This document shows, one piece after another, positions 1 through 6,804 of a DNA stretch of 9,824 nt. The DNA is from Veillonella sp. AM51-8BH. Lineage in GTDB: Bacteria > Bacillota > Negativicutes > Veillonellales > Veillonellaceae. Below the pieces are notes generated by a model. That model searched no databases. It was not told the origin of the DNA and worked only from the letters and a program-made list of their open reading frames with translations. The first letter of the stretch is position 1, and the number at the start of each line of letters is the position of its first letter. The position numbers were made by a program, and so were the translations under genes. The DNA is taken from NCBI RefSeq assembly GCF_003463825.1, contig NZ_QSDY01000068.1, positions 1 to 9,824 of the forward strand, written 5' to 3'.

Positions 1-27
1 TAATTCACATTAATTTTTGATAATAAA

Positions 28-85
28 AACACCTTTGATAATTTATATTGTATCCCCAAAGATACAATATAACATCAAAGGTGTT
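28..85 (-). terminator. Long bipartite hairpin terminator after the DNA glycosylase gene
   Basis: The arms AACACCTTTGAT (28-39) and ATCAAAGGTGTT (74-85) form a perfect 12-bp outer stem. Inside it TATATTGTATC (44-54) pairs with GATACAATATA (61-71), giving a further 11 bp around a 6-base loop. Read on the minus strand the outer stem runs straight into TTTTTATTA, as a Rho-independent terminator should. It lies about 70 bases past the stop of the glycosylase gene. The plus-strand side has a weaker T-rich tail (TTATTTA), so it could also stop transcription arriving from the left. Confidence 0.75.
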
Positions 86-156
86 ATTTATAACTATTTA
101 GTTAATGACTTTTCTATATAGCTGATACATCTATATGCTTTACATATCTACCTATA

Positions 157-750
157 TTATTTCGTTTGTAATCCACAGGACTTAAAGAAGTTTTTATAAG
201 CTTCAGCTTTTTTAGCAAGGCTCAACGGATACGCACGAGATGTAGATGGCAATCGCGTTAACGTCAATTCGCGACCATTAAACACAAAAGGAATTGTCTC
301 CCCTGTTTTAGGTAATTTAACCTTTTCTGGTAAAAGACTCAACAAAATTTCTGTGGCCTTACCACCTGTGGTACCGATATGTTTACAATCTGGAATTTGG
401 TCCAAAACCTCTGCCAATGGTACAGGTTCAACAACCTTAAGGAATGCATCTGATGCATTCCCCTTTTCGCGTATAGCTTTTAATACAGTAGGACAAGAAG
501 CAATCCCCGCTTCAGATAAGAACGCTTTAATCTTATCCGCATCAAAGGCTTTTTCCTCCCCTTTTCTAAAGTGTTCCTTGTCGTCAAAGAATACTAAGCC
601 ATACACGCGCCACATATCATTTTGAAAGTTAGGATAATGAAATTCCATAGATCGCTTTTCGGAAGTTGGTGGGAATGTCCCCATCATCATCACCGTCGTA
701 TTCTTTGGTAAGAACGGTGGAAATGGTCTAGTTTCAATTGTTTCTGCCAC
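157..750 (-). CDS. Uracil-DNA glycosylase superfamily protein (Mug/HDG-like)
   Basis: Predicted soluble base-excision enzyme of 197 residues. The UDG superfamily cleaves the N-glycosidic bond of deaminated or mismatched bases (uracil, hypoxanthine). Seen in the protein: a first motif GTFPPTSE (residues 24-31) in the place of the family's GxxPG/GSFPG loop, then YPNFQNDMW (39-47), where N44 occupies the position of the catalytic Asn in the Mug and hypoxanthine-DNA-glycosylase branches, and a C-terminal LPSTSRAY (167-174) in the place of the DNA-intercalating motif 2 (LPNPSG in Mug). No Cys cluster for an iron-sulfur centre is apparent, which argues against families 4 and 5. The start codon is GTG at 750: an in-frame TGA lies three codons upstream, so no earlier start is possible. 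An AGGGG ribosome binding site sits about 10 bases upstream. It follows the transporter gene after 135 bases and may have its own promoter. Superfamily membership is fairly sure; the exact substrate is not. Confidence 0.75.
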   Translation of the reverse strand: MAETIETRPFPPFLPKNTTVMMMGTFPPTSEKRSMEFHYPNFQNDMWRVYGLVFFDDKEHFRKGEEKAFDADKIKAFLSEAGIASCPTVLKAIREKGNASDAFLKVVEPVPLAEVLDQIPDCKHIGTTGGKATEILLSLLPEKVKLPKTGETIPFVFNGRELTLTRLPSTSRAYPLSLAKKAEAYKNFFKSCGLQTK

Positions 751-885
751 AGAGCATCAACCCCTTTCACAATCTAGTATGAACTCAACTTTCAGCATAA
801 TATATGAACTATATCACATATCCAAATCCATTAACTAACAAACTAAGCATTACATCAGTAGTCACCTACTAATCATATGCAGTCT

Positions 886-1824
886 TTATTGACCAATTGG
901 TTGAGATACTAATGTATTAATATGATCAAAGCCTACTGGTGTAGGAGATACGAGATACAAGCATACAACAGCAGCTACAGCAAAGCCAATCGCTAAGTAG
1001 GAGAAGCTGCCATGACGTGGAAACTCATACATACCAAAGAGACGAATGCCAATAGCAGCACCAATAGCGGTAATTAAAGATGGTATGGAGAAGATATTGT
1101 AAAACCCAAATACCACCATAAGACCAGCGTATCCACCTACTACTGTAATCATTGGTAACATGCGGTCCATCGGATTTGGAATGGAACGTGTAAGCGCTGC
1201 TGGATAATAAGAGGCTTCTACACCAAACATACCCAAGAACAAGTTGAAGTCAGCCCAAATTGTTTCCCATGCACCTCTAAAGGCATCTCGATGATTGCCT
1301 ACGTACCACGCAAAGCCTGTAATAATTAAGATGGCTAAACCAGCACAGATGAAATAGTATTCACTAGGAATTTTAGGGCCCGCATAAGCACCTACAGCAG
1401 TTACAACAGCACTTAAAACGGATGTAACAATAACGCGATGCAAGCGAGGTCGCTTATTTTCAGGAATGCGTTTGTATACAGTAGCTAACAATTCTAGGAC
1501 AAAGCAGGCCATAAAGATGGCAATCCCTGCAGCTGGTACAAAGAACGCAGCAACTAAACTCAAAATAAATGGAATACATAAGCGCCATTTAGGGAATAAT
1601 ACAAGGTCTTTATAATCTAATCGAACGTCTTGTGTCTCCATTGTAAAGTTGTTGTACACCACAAATAGCAGCATAAAGGCGATAACATCAATCGCGTTAG
1701 CTCCCCAAATCAATAGTGTTGGTACTATGATCATCGACAGTGCCACCCCAGATACACGGGATAAACCAGCGGCCGCTATGCCAAGTAAGAAAAACGGTAT
1801 TAAAGCAGATATAATTTCAAGCAT
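886..1824 (-). CDS. Probable TSUP (TauE/SafE) family membrane transporter
   Basis: A 312-residue, almost entirely hydrophobic protein with about eight membrane segments. The N-terminal segment (residues 10-40) has the small-residue and Gly pattern followed by IIVPTLL that is typical of the first helix of the TauE/SafE sulfite/anion exporter family. A polar loop carrying RLDYKD comes after the second helix, where family members usually have a G-x-V/I-D-W-like stretch. The second half starts after a charged loop (about 120-128), consistent with the internal duplication of the family. Members export or import sulfur-containing anions such as sulfite, taurine breakdown products or sulfoacetate, but nothing here fixes the substrate. 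The start at 1824 is supported by GGGAGG six bases upstream. It lies 54 bases after the five-unit HTH gene and seems to have its own promoter (1854-1882). Another polytopic family remains possible. Confidence 0.6.
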   Translation of the reverse strand: MLEIISALIPFFLLGIAAAGLSRVSGVALSMIIVPTLLIWGANAIDVIAFMLLFVVYNNFTMETQDVRLDYKDLVLFPKWRLCIPFILSLVAAFFVPAAGIAIFMACFVLELLATVYKRIPENKRPRLHRVIVTSVLSAVVTAVGAYAGPKIPSEYYFICAGLAILIITGFAWYVGNHRDAFRGAWETIWADFNLFLGMFGVEASYYPAALTRSIPNPMDRMLPMITVVGGYAGLMVVFGFYNIFSIPSLITAIGAAIGIRLFGMYEFPRHGSFSYLAIGFAVAAVVCLYLVSPTPVGFDHINTLVSQPIGQ

Positions 1825-1853
1825 AATATTCCTCCCATCATTGTATAAATTTA

Positions 1854-1882
1854 AGTATATAGTATCTACCGCACTACATCAA
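1854..1882 (-). promoter_or_regulatory. Candidate sigma-70 promoter for the TSUP-like transporter
   Basis: On the minus strand TTGATG (-35, 1877-1882) and TATACT (-10, 1854-1859) are separated by exactly 17 bases. This matches consensus at 4 of 6 and 5 of 6 positions. The -35 overlaps the TGA stop codon of the HTH gene. A transcript would start near 1847 with a short leader of about 22 bases that carries the GGGAGG ribosome binding site. The transporter could therefore be expressed apart from the HTH gene. Confidence 0.45.
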
Positions 1883-2610
1883 GGAGAGATATATTTTTTC
1901 ATGGCTAGTCGTTTTCTTACGGCAGAAGCAGAGCAGCCCATCATCTGTGCAATTTTGGCAACACCATACCCTTGAGCACGTAAGTTTTTTATTCTATTTT
2001 CGTCTAATTCTAATATATTTGAACGAATTTCTATACCTTGCTCCCGTAAATACATAGCCACCGTGGACCCTCGTATACCGTAAGCTAAACCTATATCATC
2101 CGTACTCATATGATGATGAATATACAAGTAAGCCATCTCGTCCACCTTTCGAGATGGTTTTGATTTAAGCGTTGTACACATTCCCATATGACGCAATACA
2201 TGATGTACTTTCCATCGGGATATGCCATACATACGTGCAATAGAGTCTGACGTATTTCCACTTTTATAGGCCCTACAAATACGTACCGGATCGATTGCTA
2301 CATTCTTGGTCGAACGCTGACAAGCTAGTCCATATTCTTTCATCCGACTTGCCATCGTCGTAATCGATACATCATAACGCTTTGCTAAAGAATGTAATGA
2401 CCACTTACCTGACTCATATAGAGCTTGTACATGAACCATATTTATATCCTTCTTCAAAGGCCTTCGCTCAATATCATATGCCTTCATACGCCGCATAATA
2501 GTATCCACACTACACTGAAAATACTCTGCCACCTCGCGAACACTCCACTGCTTCTCTACATATAATTGTTCCAGTAACTGTTTAGGTATAACGCGCACAT
2601 TACGATACAT
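1879..2610 (-). CDS. Protein of five tandem helix-turn-helix units, probable DNA-binding regulator
   Basis: A 243-residue basic protein built almost wholly of five HTH units. Each begins with a hydrophobic helix and a LY-like pair, followed by a W/T-S turn, a V/L-A-x-x-Y helix and a C/V/I-S recognition-helix start. The units cover about 9-49, 57-97, 106-146, 155-196 and 203-240. The equivalent residues L16, L64, A114, L162 and L210 show a period of 48, 50, 48 and 48. Units 1 and 2 share RRMKAYDIE/SRMKEYGLA-like ends; units 3 and 4 share MYGIS/AYGIR; unit 5 has MMGCSASAVRKRL. The folds resemble the homeodomain-like HTH of resolvases and sigma region 4. There is no catalytic, ligand-binding or membrane domain. 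The start at 2610 has AAAGGTGAT just upstream. The transporter gene follows at once, so local control is plausible but unproven. No named family is recognised. Confidence 0.7.
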   Translation of the reverse strand: MYRNVRVIPKQLLEQLYVEKQWSVREVAEYFQCSVDTIMRRMKAYDIERRPLKKDINMVHVQALYESGKWSLHSLAKRYDVSITTMASRMKEYGLACQRSTKNVAIDPVRICRAYKSGNTSDSIARMYGISRWKVHHVLRHMGMCTTLKSKPSRKVDEMAYLYIHHHMSTDDIGLAYGIRGSTVAMYLREQGIEIRSNILELDENRIKNLRAQGYGVAKIAQMMGCSASAVRKRLAMKKYISP

Positions 2611-2682
2611 ACTATCACCTTTCCTTGTAGACGAACTCCTTTCCCTATTATTGTGAAAGTTCCATCAAAAAAAGACAATAAA

Positions 2683-2728
2683 AAAGAGGTTCCTAATAGT
2701 CACATAGGTGACCAATAGGAACCTCTTT
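2683..2728 (-). terminator. Bipartite Rho-independent terminator of the nfeD-floA operon
   Basis: AAAGAGGTTCCTA (2683-2695) pairs perfectly with TAGGAACCTCTTT (2716-2728), a 13-bp stem. An inner GTCAC/GTGAC stem (2699-2703 with 2708-2712) is separated from it by a symmetrical 3x3 internal loop. On the minus strand the stem is followed by TTTTTT and more T-rich sequence. It sits 168 bases after the stop of the last operon gene and about 70 bases before the start of the HTH gene, so it separates the two transcription units. Confidence 0.85.
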
Positions 2729-2896
2729 CCATATGTAATTATATGCACCACATAGGATATGTGCCGTTATAATTGCTATACAACATCTATCCGCAAATAA
2801 TGATGGTCATGGATCACCAATAATCCAGTAAACGTTATGACCAATATTTGATAGCCATATTTTCTAATGGATAATAAAGGTATTGGCTAACCCAAC
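2729..2896. other. Non-coding 3' region between the operon's last stop codon and its terminator
   Basis: No supported gene lies here. On the minus strand a frame without a proper ATG can be read for about 30 codons, but it has no ribosome binding site. Small dyads are visible: CACATA/TATGTG (2749-2754 with 2758-2763, 3-base loop) and TGGTCAT/ATGACCA (2804-2810 with 2837-2843). The 8-mer CACATAGG in the first also occurs inside the terminator at 2701-2708. The region would be transcribed as an unusually long 3' untranslated tail. Confidence 0.4.
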
Positions 2897-3646
2897 TTAG
2901 CGATATCTGCGTTCAAGAGCCTTAGGCTTACTCAAGATGATAGACCATTTCATGCCTTCTTTTAGAGCATGATTTGATATACGTTTATGACTTGATGTAT
3001 GAACACTGGTAGAAGTGATTGGCGAAGTCGTTACCACATTCGTATCAAGGAGTACCTTTCCTTCTTTAGAAGCCTTATCTCGCTTGAATTCGGCCAATCG
3101 TTCACTTAAGGTTGGCCCTGTAACAGACTCTCTACTTAAACGAGTTGTACTCGTACTAAAGCCAGTTGATTTACTTGAAGTTTTCTTGGATGAAACATGA
3201 GTACCTTGTTGCGTTGTAGACGCTTCATCGTAATGATGCTCAGAAGCTAAAACTGTTTGAGCTTTATCATTACTTGGATGCTCTTCAACATGTTTTTCAG
3301 ATGTCTCCGAATCATCATATTGAAATAGTCTTCCCCCCTTCGGTCTTAAGGGAGCCTCAGGGTGCTGATTTTCAATCGGTCTATTTTTAAATATTTCTCG
3401 ATAGAAATCATCATCATACAACAAGTCCTCAGGCGAAGGTTCTACAGGCTTTTTCTCTATAGAGATACCATATTCACGTTCCATATCCTCCCAAGTCTGG
3501 CCTGAGCTTTCATTATTGTCATACTCATCAGACTCTTCTGTATTCTTGCTTTTTATAATGGAAAAAGCAATATACGCGATGATACCTAGCACAAATATAG
3601 GGTTATGCGAAAAGATGGATAGCACAGAAGACAAAATAGAGTCCAT
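2897..3646 (-). CDS. Unrecognised single-pass membrane protein, third gene of the nfeD-floA operon
   Basis: A 249-residue protein I cannot name. One hydrophobic segment (about residues 15-32) is followed by KSK and then a long polar tail, suggesting an N-terminal membrane anchor with a cytoplasmic tail. The tail has an acidic part (34-85, rich in E/D, with a W-E-D-M-E-R-E-Y-G run), a low-complexity Ser/Thr/His/Lys part (about 132-175), a charged SERLAEFKRDKASKEG helix (181-196) and a compact C-terminus, KEGMKWSIILSKPKALERR (229-247). That last piece looks ordered and could be a docking peptide. The ribosome binding site AGGAG overlaps the floA TAG stop codon, and only 8 bases separate the genes, so translation is probably coupled. 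Position implies a role with FloA and NfeD at the membrane; this is inference from context only. Confidence 0.7.
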   Translation of the reverse strand: MDSILSSVLSIFSHNPIFVLGIIAYIAFSIIKSKNTEESDEYDNNESSGQTWEDMEREYGISIEKKPVEPSPEDLLYDDDFYREIFKNRPIENQHPEAPLRPKGGRLFQYDDSETSEKHVEEHPSNDKAQTVLASEHHYDEASTTQQGTHVSSKKTSSKSTGFSTSTTRLSRESVTGPTLSERLAEFKRDKASKEGKVLLDTNVVTTSPITSTSVHTSSHKRISNHALKEGMKWSIILSKPKALERRYR

Positions 3647-3654
3647 AGCTACTC

Positions 3655-4611
3655 CTATTCACTATCTGCTAAATTTTCACGCATTTTAGTGTCTGCAATA
3701 ATATTATTCATATTGTAGTAATCCATAACGCCAAGATTACCATTTCTGAAAGCTTCTGCCAATGCTTTAGGTACTTCAGCTTGTGCTTCCACAACCTTAG
3801 CTTGCATGTCTTGTGTTTTAGCACGCATTTCTTGTTCTGTCGCAACAGCCATAGCACGACGTTCTTCGGCGCGAGCTTGCGCGATTTTCTTATCCGCTTC
3901 CGCTTGGTCAGTTTGCAATTGAGCACCGATGTTACGTCCTACGTCTACGTCCGCAATATCAATGGACAAGATTTCAAATGCAGTACCCGCATCAAGGCCT
4001 TTACCCAATACAGTACGAGAGATGTGATCTGGATTTTCTAATACGTCTGTATGCTCTTCAGAGGAACCTACAGTTGTTACGATGCCTTCACCAACGCGGG
4101 CGATAATCGTAGCTTCACCAGCACCACCAACGAGGCGGTCAATATTAGCACGTACAGTTACACGAGCACGAACCTTGAGTTCGATACCATTTTTTGCTAC
4201 TGCAGAGATAATTGGTGTTTCAATCACCTTAGGATTAACGGACATTTGAACTGCTTCCAATACATCACGACCTGCAAGATCGATAGCTGCAGAACGTTCG
4301 AATGTCAAAGGAATAGATGCGCGTTCAGCGGCGATCAAAGCATCTACAACGCGGTCAACGTCACCACCTGCAAGGTAATGTGCTTCAAGCTGATTTACAT
4401 TAACATCAAGACCTGCTTTATTTGCTTTAATCAAAGGCATTACAATTTGAGATGGATTTACACGACGTAAGCGCATACCTACGAGTGTAAAGATACCAAC
4501 ATTAACGCCTGCTGCAAGAGCAGATACCCAAAGGCCTAATGGCACAACATACAAGAACACCATAATCCCAATCAGTAGAATGGGAATCAAGATTAAAATA
4601 CCTACATCCAT
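3655..4611 (-). CDS. floA: Flotillin-like protein FloA (SPFH family)
   Basis: Membrane scaffold protein of functional membrane microdomains. Family knowledge: FloA oligomerises in the bacterial membrane and affects membrane fluidity, protease activity and secretion. The protein starts with a hydrophobic hairpin (about residues 1-45), followed by [19 protein letters not shown], then the SPFH/band-7 core with [26 protein letters not shown] and [22 protein letters not shown] pieces typical of FloA. It then has an Ala/Glu/Arg-rich coiled coil ([15 protein letters not shown] to A-E-V-P-K-A-L), and ends with [19 protein letters not shown] chose ATG 4611 (318 residues) over ATG 4623 because a GGAGG box (4617-4621) lies five bases before 4611 and would fall inside the coding sequence of the longer form. 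It is 36 bases after nfeD and 8 bases before the third operon gene. Confidence 0.95.
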   Translation of the reverse strand: MDVGILILIPILLIGIMVFLYVVPLGLWVSALAAGVNVGIFTLVGMRLRRVNPSQIVMPLIKANKAGLDVNVNQLEAHYLAGGDVDRVVDALIAAERASIPLTFERSAAIDLAGRDVLEAVQMSVNPKVIETPIISAVAKNGIELKVRARVTVRANIDRLVGGAGEATIIARVGEGIVTTVGSSEEHTDVLENPDHISRTVLGKGLDAGTAFEILSIDIADVDVGRNIGAQLQTDQAEADKKIAQARAEERRAMAVATEQEMRAKTQDMQAKVVEAQAEVPKALAEAFRNGNLGVMDYYNMNNIIADTKMRENLADSE

Positions 4612-4647
4612 AATAACCTCCATTATATACGACGATGTGGTGAAAGC

Positions 4648-5112
4648 TTAATCGCGCTTTCTAACTATATTGCGGCCGCCCACAACACGAAGCACCACAA
4701 TAGGTGAACCGGCATCGATGAAGTCCCCTTCGGTCACAACATCCACCAAATTACCATCAATTTTAGCAATACCTGCAGGGCGTAGTGTAGTATGAGCTAC
4801 GCCTTCTTTACCGACTAAGTCATCTAATACATCATTAGATACATAACCAGCTTTTGTCGTAGATCGTTGCCCTAAGGTAAACAATTTGCCTATCCAAGTC
4901 TTTTCAAAGTGATTAAAGAACACGATGATAAGGACAATCAACAAGGCTGTTAATCCTAGTACGGCATATAGCGCCACCGTACCTTCTCCAAGGGCTACAT
5001 ACACACCCCAAAGGAATGTACAATAACCGATGAGTCCCAAAATACCACCTGGAACAACAAGTTCTACAGCCATTAGGGCAATCCCTATAGCCATCCATAC
5101 TAAAAACTCCAT
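4648..5112 (-). CDS. nfeD: NfeD-like membrane protein (short form, no protease domain)
   Basis: A 154-residue partner of SPFH proteins. Three membrane segments at about residues 3-20, 24-42 and 46-66 are followed by a C-terminal beta-rich domain (about 88-152) of the NfeD OB-fold type, with VGKEGVAHTTLRPAGIAKIDG, then LVDVVTEGDFIDAG and SPIVVLRVVGGRNIVRK in the expected order. The ClpP-like N-terminal protease domain of long NfeD proteins is absent, so this is the short class usually encoded beside flotillins. The OB domain is thought to bind the SPFH partner, here FloA, which is the next gene. The start at 5112 has AGGAGG a few bases upstream. A clear promoter at 5156-5184 makes it the first gene of the operon. 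Confidence 0.92.
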   Translation of the reverse strand: MEFLVWMAIGIALMAVELVVPGGILGLIGYCTFLWGVYVALGEGTVALYAVLGLTALLIVLIIVFFNHFEKTWIGKLFTLGQRSTTKAGYVSNDVLDDLVGKEGVAHTTLRPAGIAKIDGNLVDVVTEGDFIDAGSPIVVLRVVGGRNIVRKRD

Positions 5113-5155
5113 AGGCCCTCCTCTCTTTAATTAATTTTATACAACTTATATATTC

Positions 5156-5184
5156 ATTATACAATATAAATAATAAATTATAAA
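5156..5184 (-). promoter_or_regulatory. Sigma-70-type promoter of the nfeD-floA operon
   Basis: A perfect TATAAT (-10, 5156-5161 on the minus strand) lies 17 bases from TTTATA (-35, 5179-5184; 4 of 6 to consensus). The flanks are very AT-rich, as in a strong UP-like context. The transcript would begin near 5149, leaving a leader of about 37 bases with the AGGAGG box. The rest of 5185-5283 is AT-rich DNA in which I see no gene. Confidence 0.65.
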
Positions 5185-5285
5185 GATAACCCTTATCATA
5201 TAAATCTATTTCATATCAAATAGTCTTACATCCTAAACCTATTCGGTTCACAAGTATTAAACGATGATATGTATAAGATAATAAA

Positions 5286-5327
5286 AACGACTACTTTCAC
5301 AGGATCATACCTGATTCAGTAGTCGTT
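5286..5327 (-). terminator. Bipartite Rho-independent terminator after uraA
   Basis: AACGACTACT (5286-5295) pairs with AGTAGTCGTT (5318-5327). Inside it, beyond a symmetrical 4x4 internal loop, CAGG (5300-5303) pairs with CCTG (5310-5313). On the minus strand the stem leads into TTTTTATTA. It lies about 85 bases past the uraA stop and upstream of the nfeD promoter, so it isolates the two units. Confidence 0.85.
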
Positions 5328-5410
5328 ATTTATAAAGTATATTAGTTTAAAGCTTTACTATTGTCAGTCATCATCGTAAGATGCTATTTCATCAATAGGT
5401 TTGACTATAA

Positions 5411-6694
5411 TTATACTTCTGTTTTTTTCAATTGGTCATTACCAACGCCTGTTTTTTGAAGAATCAATAGGATGATACTCATTGCCATGCCTACTACAGT
5501 CGCAAGGCCCATGCCTTTCAACACAACAGGACCTACAGCAAGTTCAGCACCGCTAAGGCCTACAACAAGGATAACAGATGTTAAGATCATGTTCACAGGA
5601 TTTGTATAATCTACCTTGCGTTCTACAAGCATGCGCAAACCGGATGCTGCAATGATACCGAACAAGAGAATGGATACACCACCCATAACCGGTACTGGGA
5701 TAGCATGGATAAGAGCAGCTACTTTACCTACAAAGGAGATAATCATAGCAAGAACAGCAGCACCGCCGATAACCCATACACTGAAGCAACGGGTGATAGC
5801 GAGTACACCGATGTTTTCACCATATGTCGTATTTGGTGTAGCACCAAAGAAACCAGATAAAATATTCGCAAGACCATCACCGAGCAAAGAACGTTGTAAG
5901 CCTGGTTCTTTCATCAAGTCTTTGGATACGATGTTACTAGTTACAACCAAGTGACCTACATGTTCTGCAAATACTACAAAGAGTGCTGGCATAATCATGA
6001 TGATTGCATTGATATCAAATACAGGCATGCCATAGAACTGCGGTAAGGAGAACCAAGGTGCAGCCTCTACGCTAGAGAAATCAACAACACCCATAAAGGC
6101 GGATAATATATAGCCGGAAACAACGCCAATCAAAACAGGGATAACTGCTAAGAAACCACGGAACACAACAGTACCAAGCAAGGTAACAACTAAGGAAAAC
6201 ATAGAAATAAATACAGCTTGGCTGTGGCTCATGCCCAAATCTTGATTACCAATAAGGCCAGACATGCTCATCGCTACTGGTGCCAATTCCAAACCAATAA
6301 TAGCAACGATAGCACCCATGGCAGCCGGTGGGAATAACTTATCAATCCAACGCGTACCAATATAGCGAACTAGAACAGATAAAATCACAAAGGATAAACC
6401 AAATACAACGAAGGCACCTTTAGCTGCCTCATAACCGAGGCCGGCAGATAATACACCAGCTACAGGAGCAATGAAAGCAAAGCTAGAACCGAGGTATGCA
6501 GGGATTTTACCTTTACATACGAATAGGTATAGCAATGTACCGATACCATTCATAAATAAAGCTGTTGCAGGATCTACCTTTAACAAATATGGTACTAATA
6601 CAGTAGAGCCAAACATAGCAAATAAATGTTGGAAACTAAGTGGCAACATACGCCCCCAAGACGGGCGCTCTTGAATATCAATATAATCCTTCAT
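5411..6694 (-). CDS. uraA: Uracil permease, NCS2 family
   Basis: Inner-membrane proton-linked uracil importer for pyrimidine salvage. The 427-residue length is normal for the family. The NCS2 signature regions are present: AEHVGHLVVTSNIVSKDL (243-260) on helix 8 and TPNTTYGENIGVLAITR (286-302) on helix 10. E244, H248 and E293 line up with the E. coli UraA substrate and proton-coupling residues E241, H245 and E290. GLQRSLLGDGLANILSGFFG before the second motif is also characteristic of uracil rather than xanthine permeases. About 14 membrane segments are expected. The start at 6694 has GAGAGG upstream. It follows ftsW after 110 bases, a gap holding a possible promoter and a strong dyad (6727-6760) but no recognisable PyrR-binding loop, and is closed by its own terminator. 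Confidence in the family is high, in uracil as substrate good. Confidence 0.93.
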   Translation of the reverse strand: MKDYIDIQERPSWGRMLPLSFQHLFAMFGSTVLVPYLLKVDPATALFMNGIGTLLYLFVCKGKIPAYLGSSFAFIAPVAGVLSAGLGYEAAKGAFVVFGLSFVILSVLVRYIGTRWIDKLFPPAAMGAIVAIIGLELAPVAMSMSGLIGNQDLGMSHSQAVFISMFSLVVTLLGTVVFRGFLAVIPVLIGVVSGYILSAFMGVVDFSSVEAAPWFSLPQFYGMPVFDINAIIMIMPALFVVFAEHVGHLVVTSNIVSKDLMKEPGLQRSLLGDGLANILSGFFGATPNTTYGENIGVLAITRCFSVWVIGGAAVLAMIISFVGKVAALIHAIPVPVMGGVSILLFGIIAASGLRMLVERKVDYTNPVNMILTSVILVVGLSGAELAVGPVVLKGMGLATVVGMAMSIILLILQKTGVGNDQLKKTEV

Positions 6695-6726
6695 TTTTTC
6701 CTCTCACCACAATAACAACACTAGGT

Positions 6727-6760
6727 TCCAACGCTATACCCGGTATGATATAGCATTGGA
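6727..6760 (-). promoter_or_regulatory. 34-bp dyad in front of uraA (operator or leader hairpin)
   Basis: TCCAACGCTATA (6727-6738) and TATAGCATTGGA (6749-6760) are inverted repeats matching at 11 of 12 positions. The single difference is a G-U wobble in minus-strand RNA but an A-C clash in plus-strand RNA. The arm centres are 22 bp apart, two helical turns. The distal arm touches the candidate -10 box at 6760-6765. No T-run follows on either strand, so it is not a good intrinsic terminator. It may be an operator at the uraA start site, or an RNA element if transcription comes from ftsW. Confidence 0.45.
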
Positions 6761-6788
6761 TTTTACACATATATGTTACTCTTATGAA
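6760..6788 (-). promoter_or_regulatory. Candidate promoter of uraA
   Basis: TTCATA (-35, 6783-6788 on the minus strand, 4 of 6) and TAAAAT (-10, 6760-6765, 5 of 6) are spaced by 17 bases. Transcription would start near 6753, inside the 34-bp dyad. The -35 lies in a small TCTTATG/CATAAGA hairpin (6780-6796). No terminator separates ftsW from uraA, so read-through from trmB-ftsW is also possible. Confidence 0.35.
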
Positions 6789-6804
6789 ACATAAGAATTA
6801 CACA

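Noticed and set aside
353..625. 90-codon open frame on the plus strand
   Set aside because: Antisense to the DNA glycosylase gene, with no recognisable protein and no supporting signals.
857..870. AGTAG/CTACT hairpin between the transporter and glycosylase genes
   Set aside because: Only 5 bp with a 4-base loop and no T-run; too weak to call a terminator.
1649..1975. 108-codon open frame on the plus strand
   Set aside because: Crosses the ends of two well-supported minus-strand genes and has a low-complexity translation.
2771..2890. Short minus-strand frame of about 30 codons downstream of the third operon gene
   Set aside because: No ATG at a useful position, no ribosome binding site, no recognisable protein.
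4051..4470. 139-codon open frame on the plus strand
   Set aside because: Lies fully antisense to floA, gives a Cys/Tyr/Asn-rich translation with no domain, and has no ribosome binding site; it is a by-product of floA codon use.
4913..5164. 83-codon frame on the minus strand overlapping nfeD
   Set aside because: Out of frame with NfeD, its start lies at or upstream of the promoter -10 box, and the Cys-rich translation is not protein-like.
5616..5954. 112-codon open frame on the plus strand
   Set aside because: Antisense to the core of uraA, which has strong family evidence.
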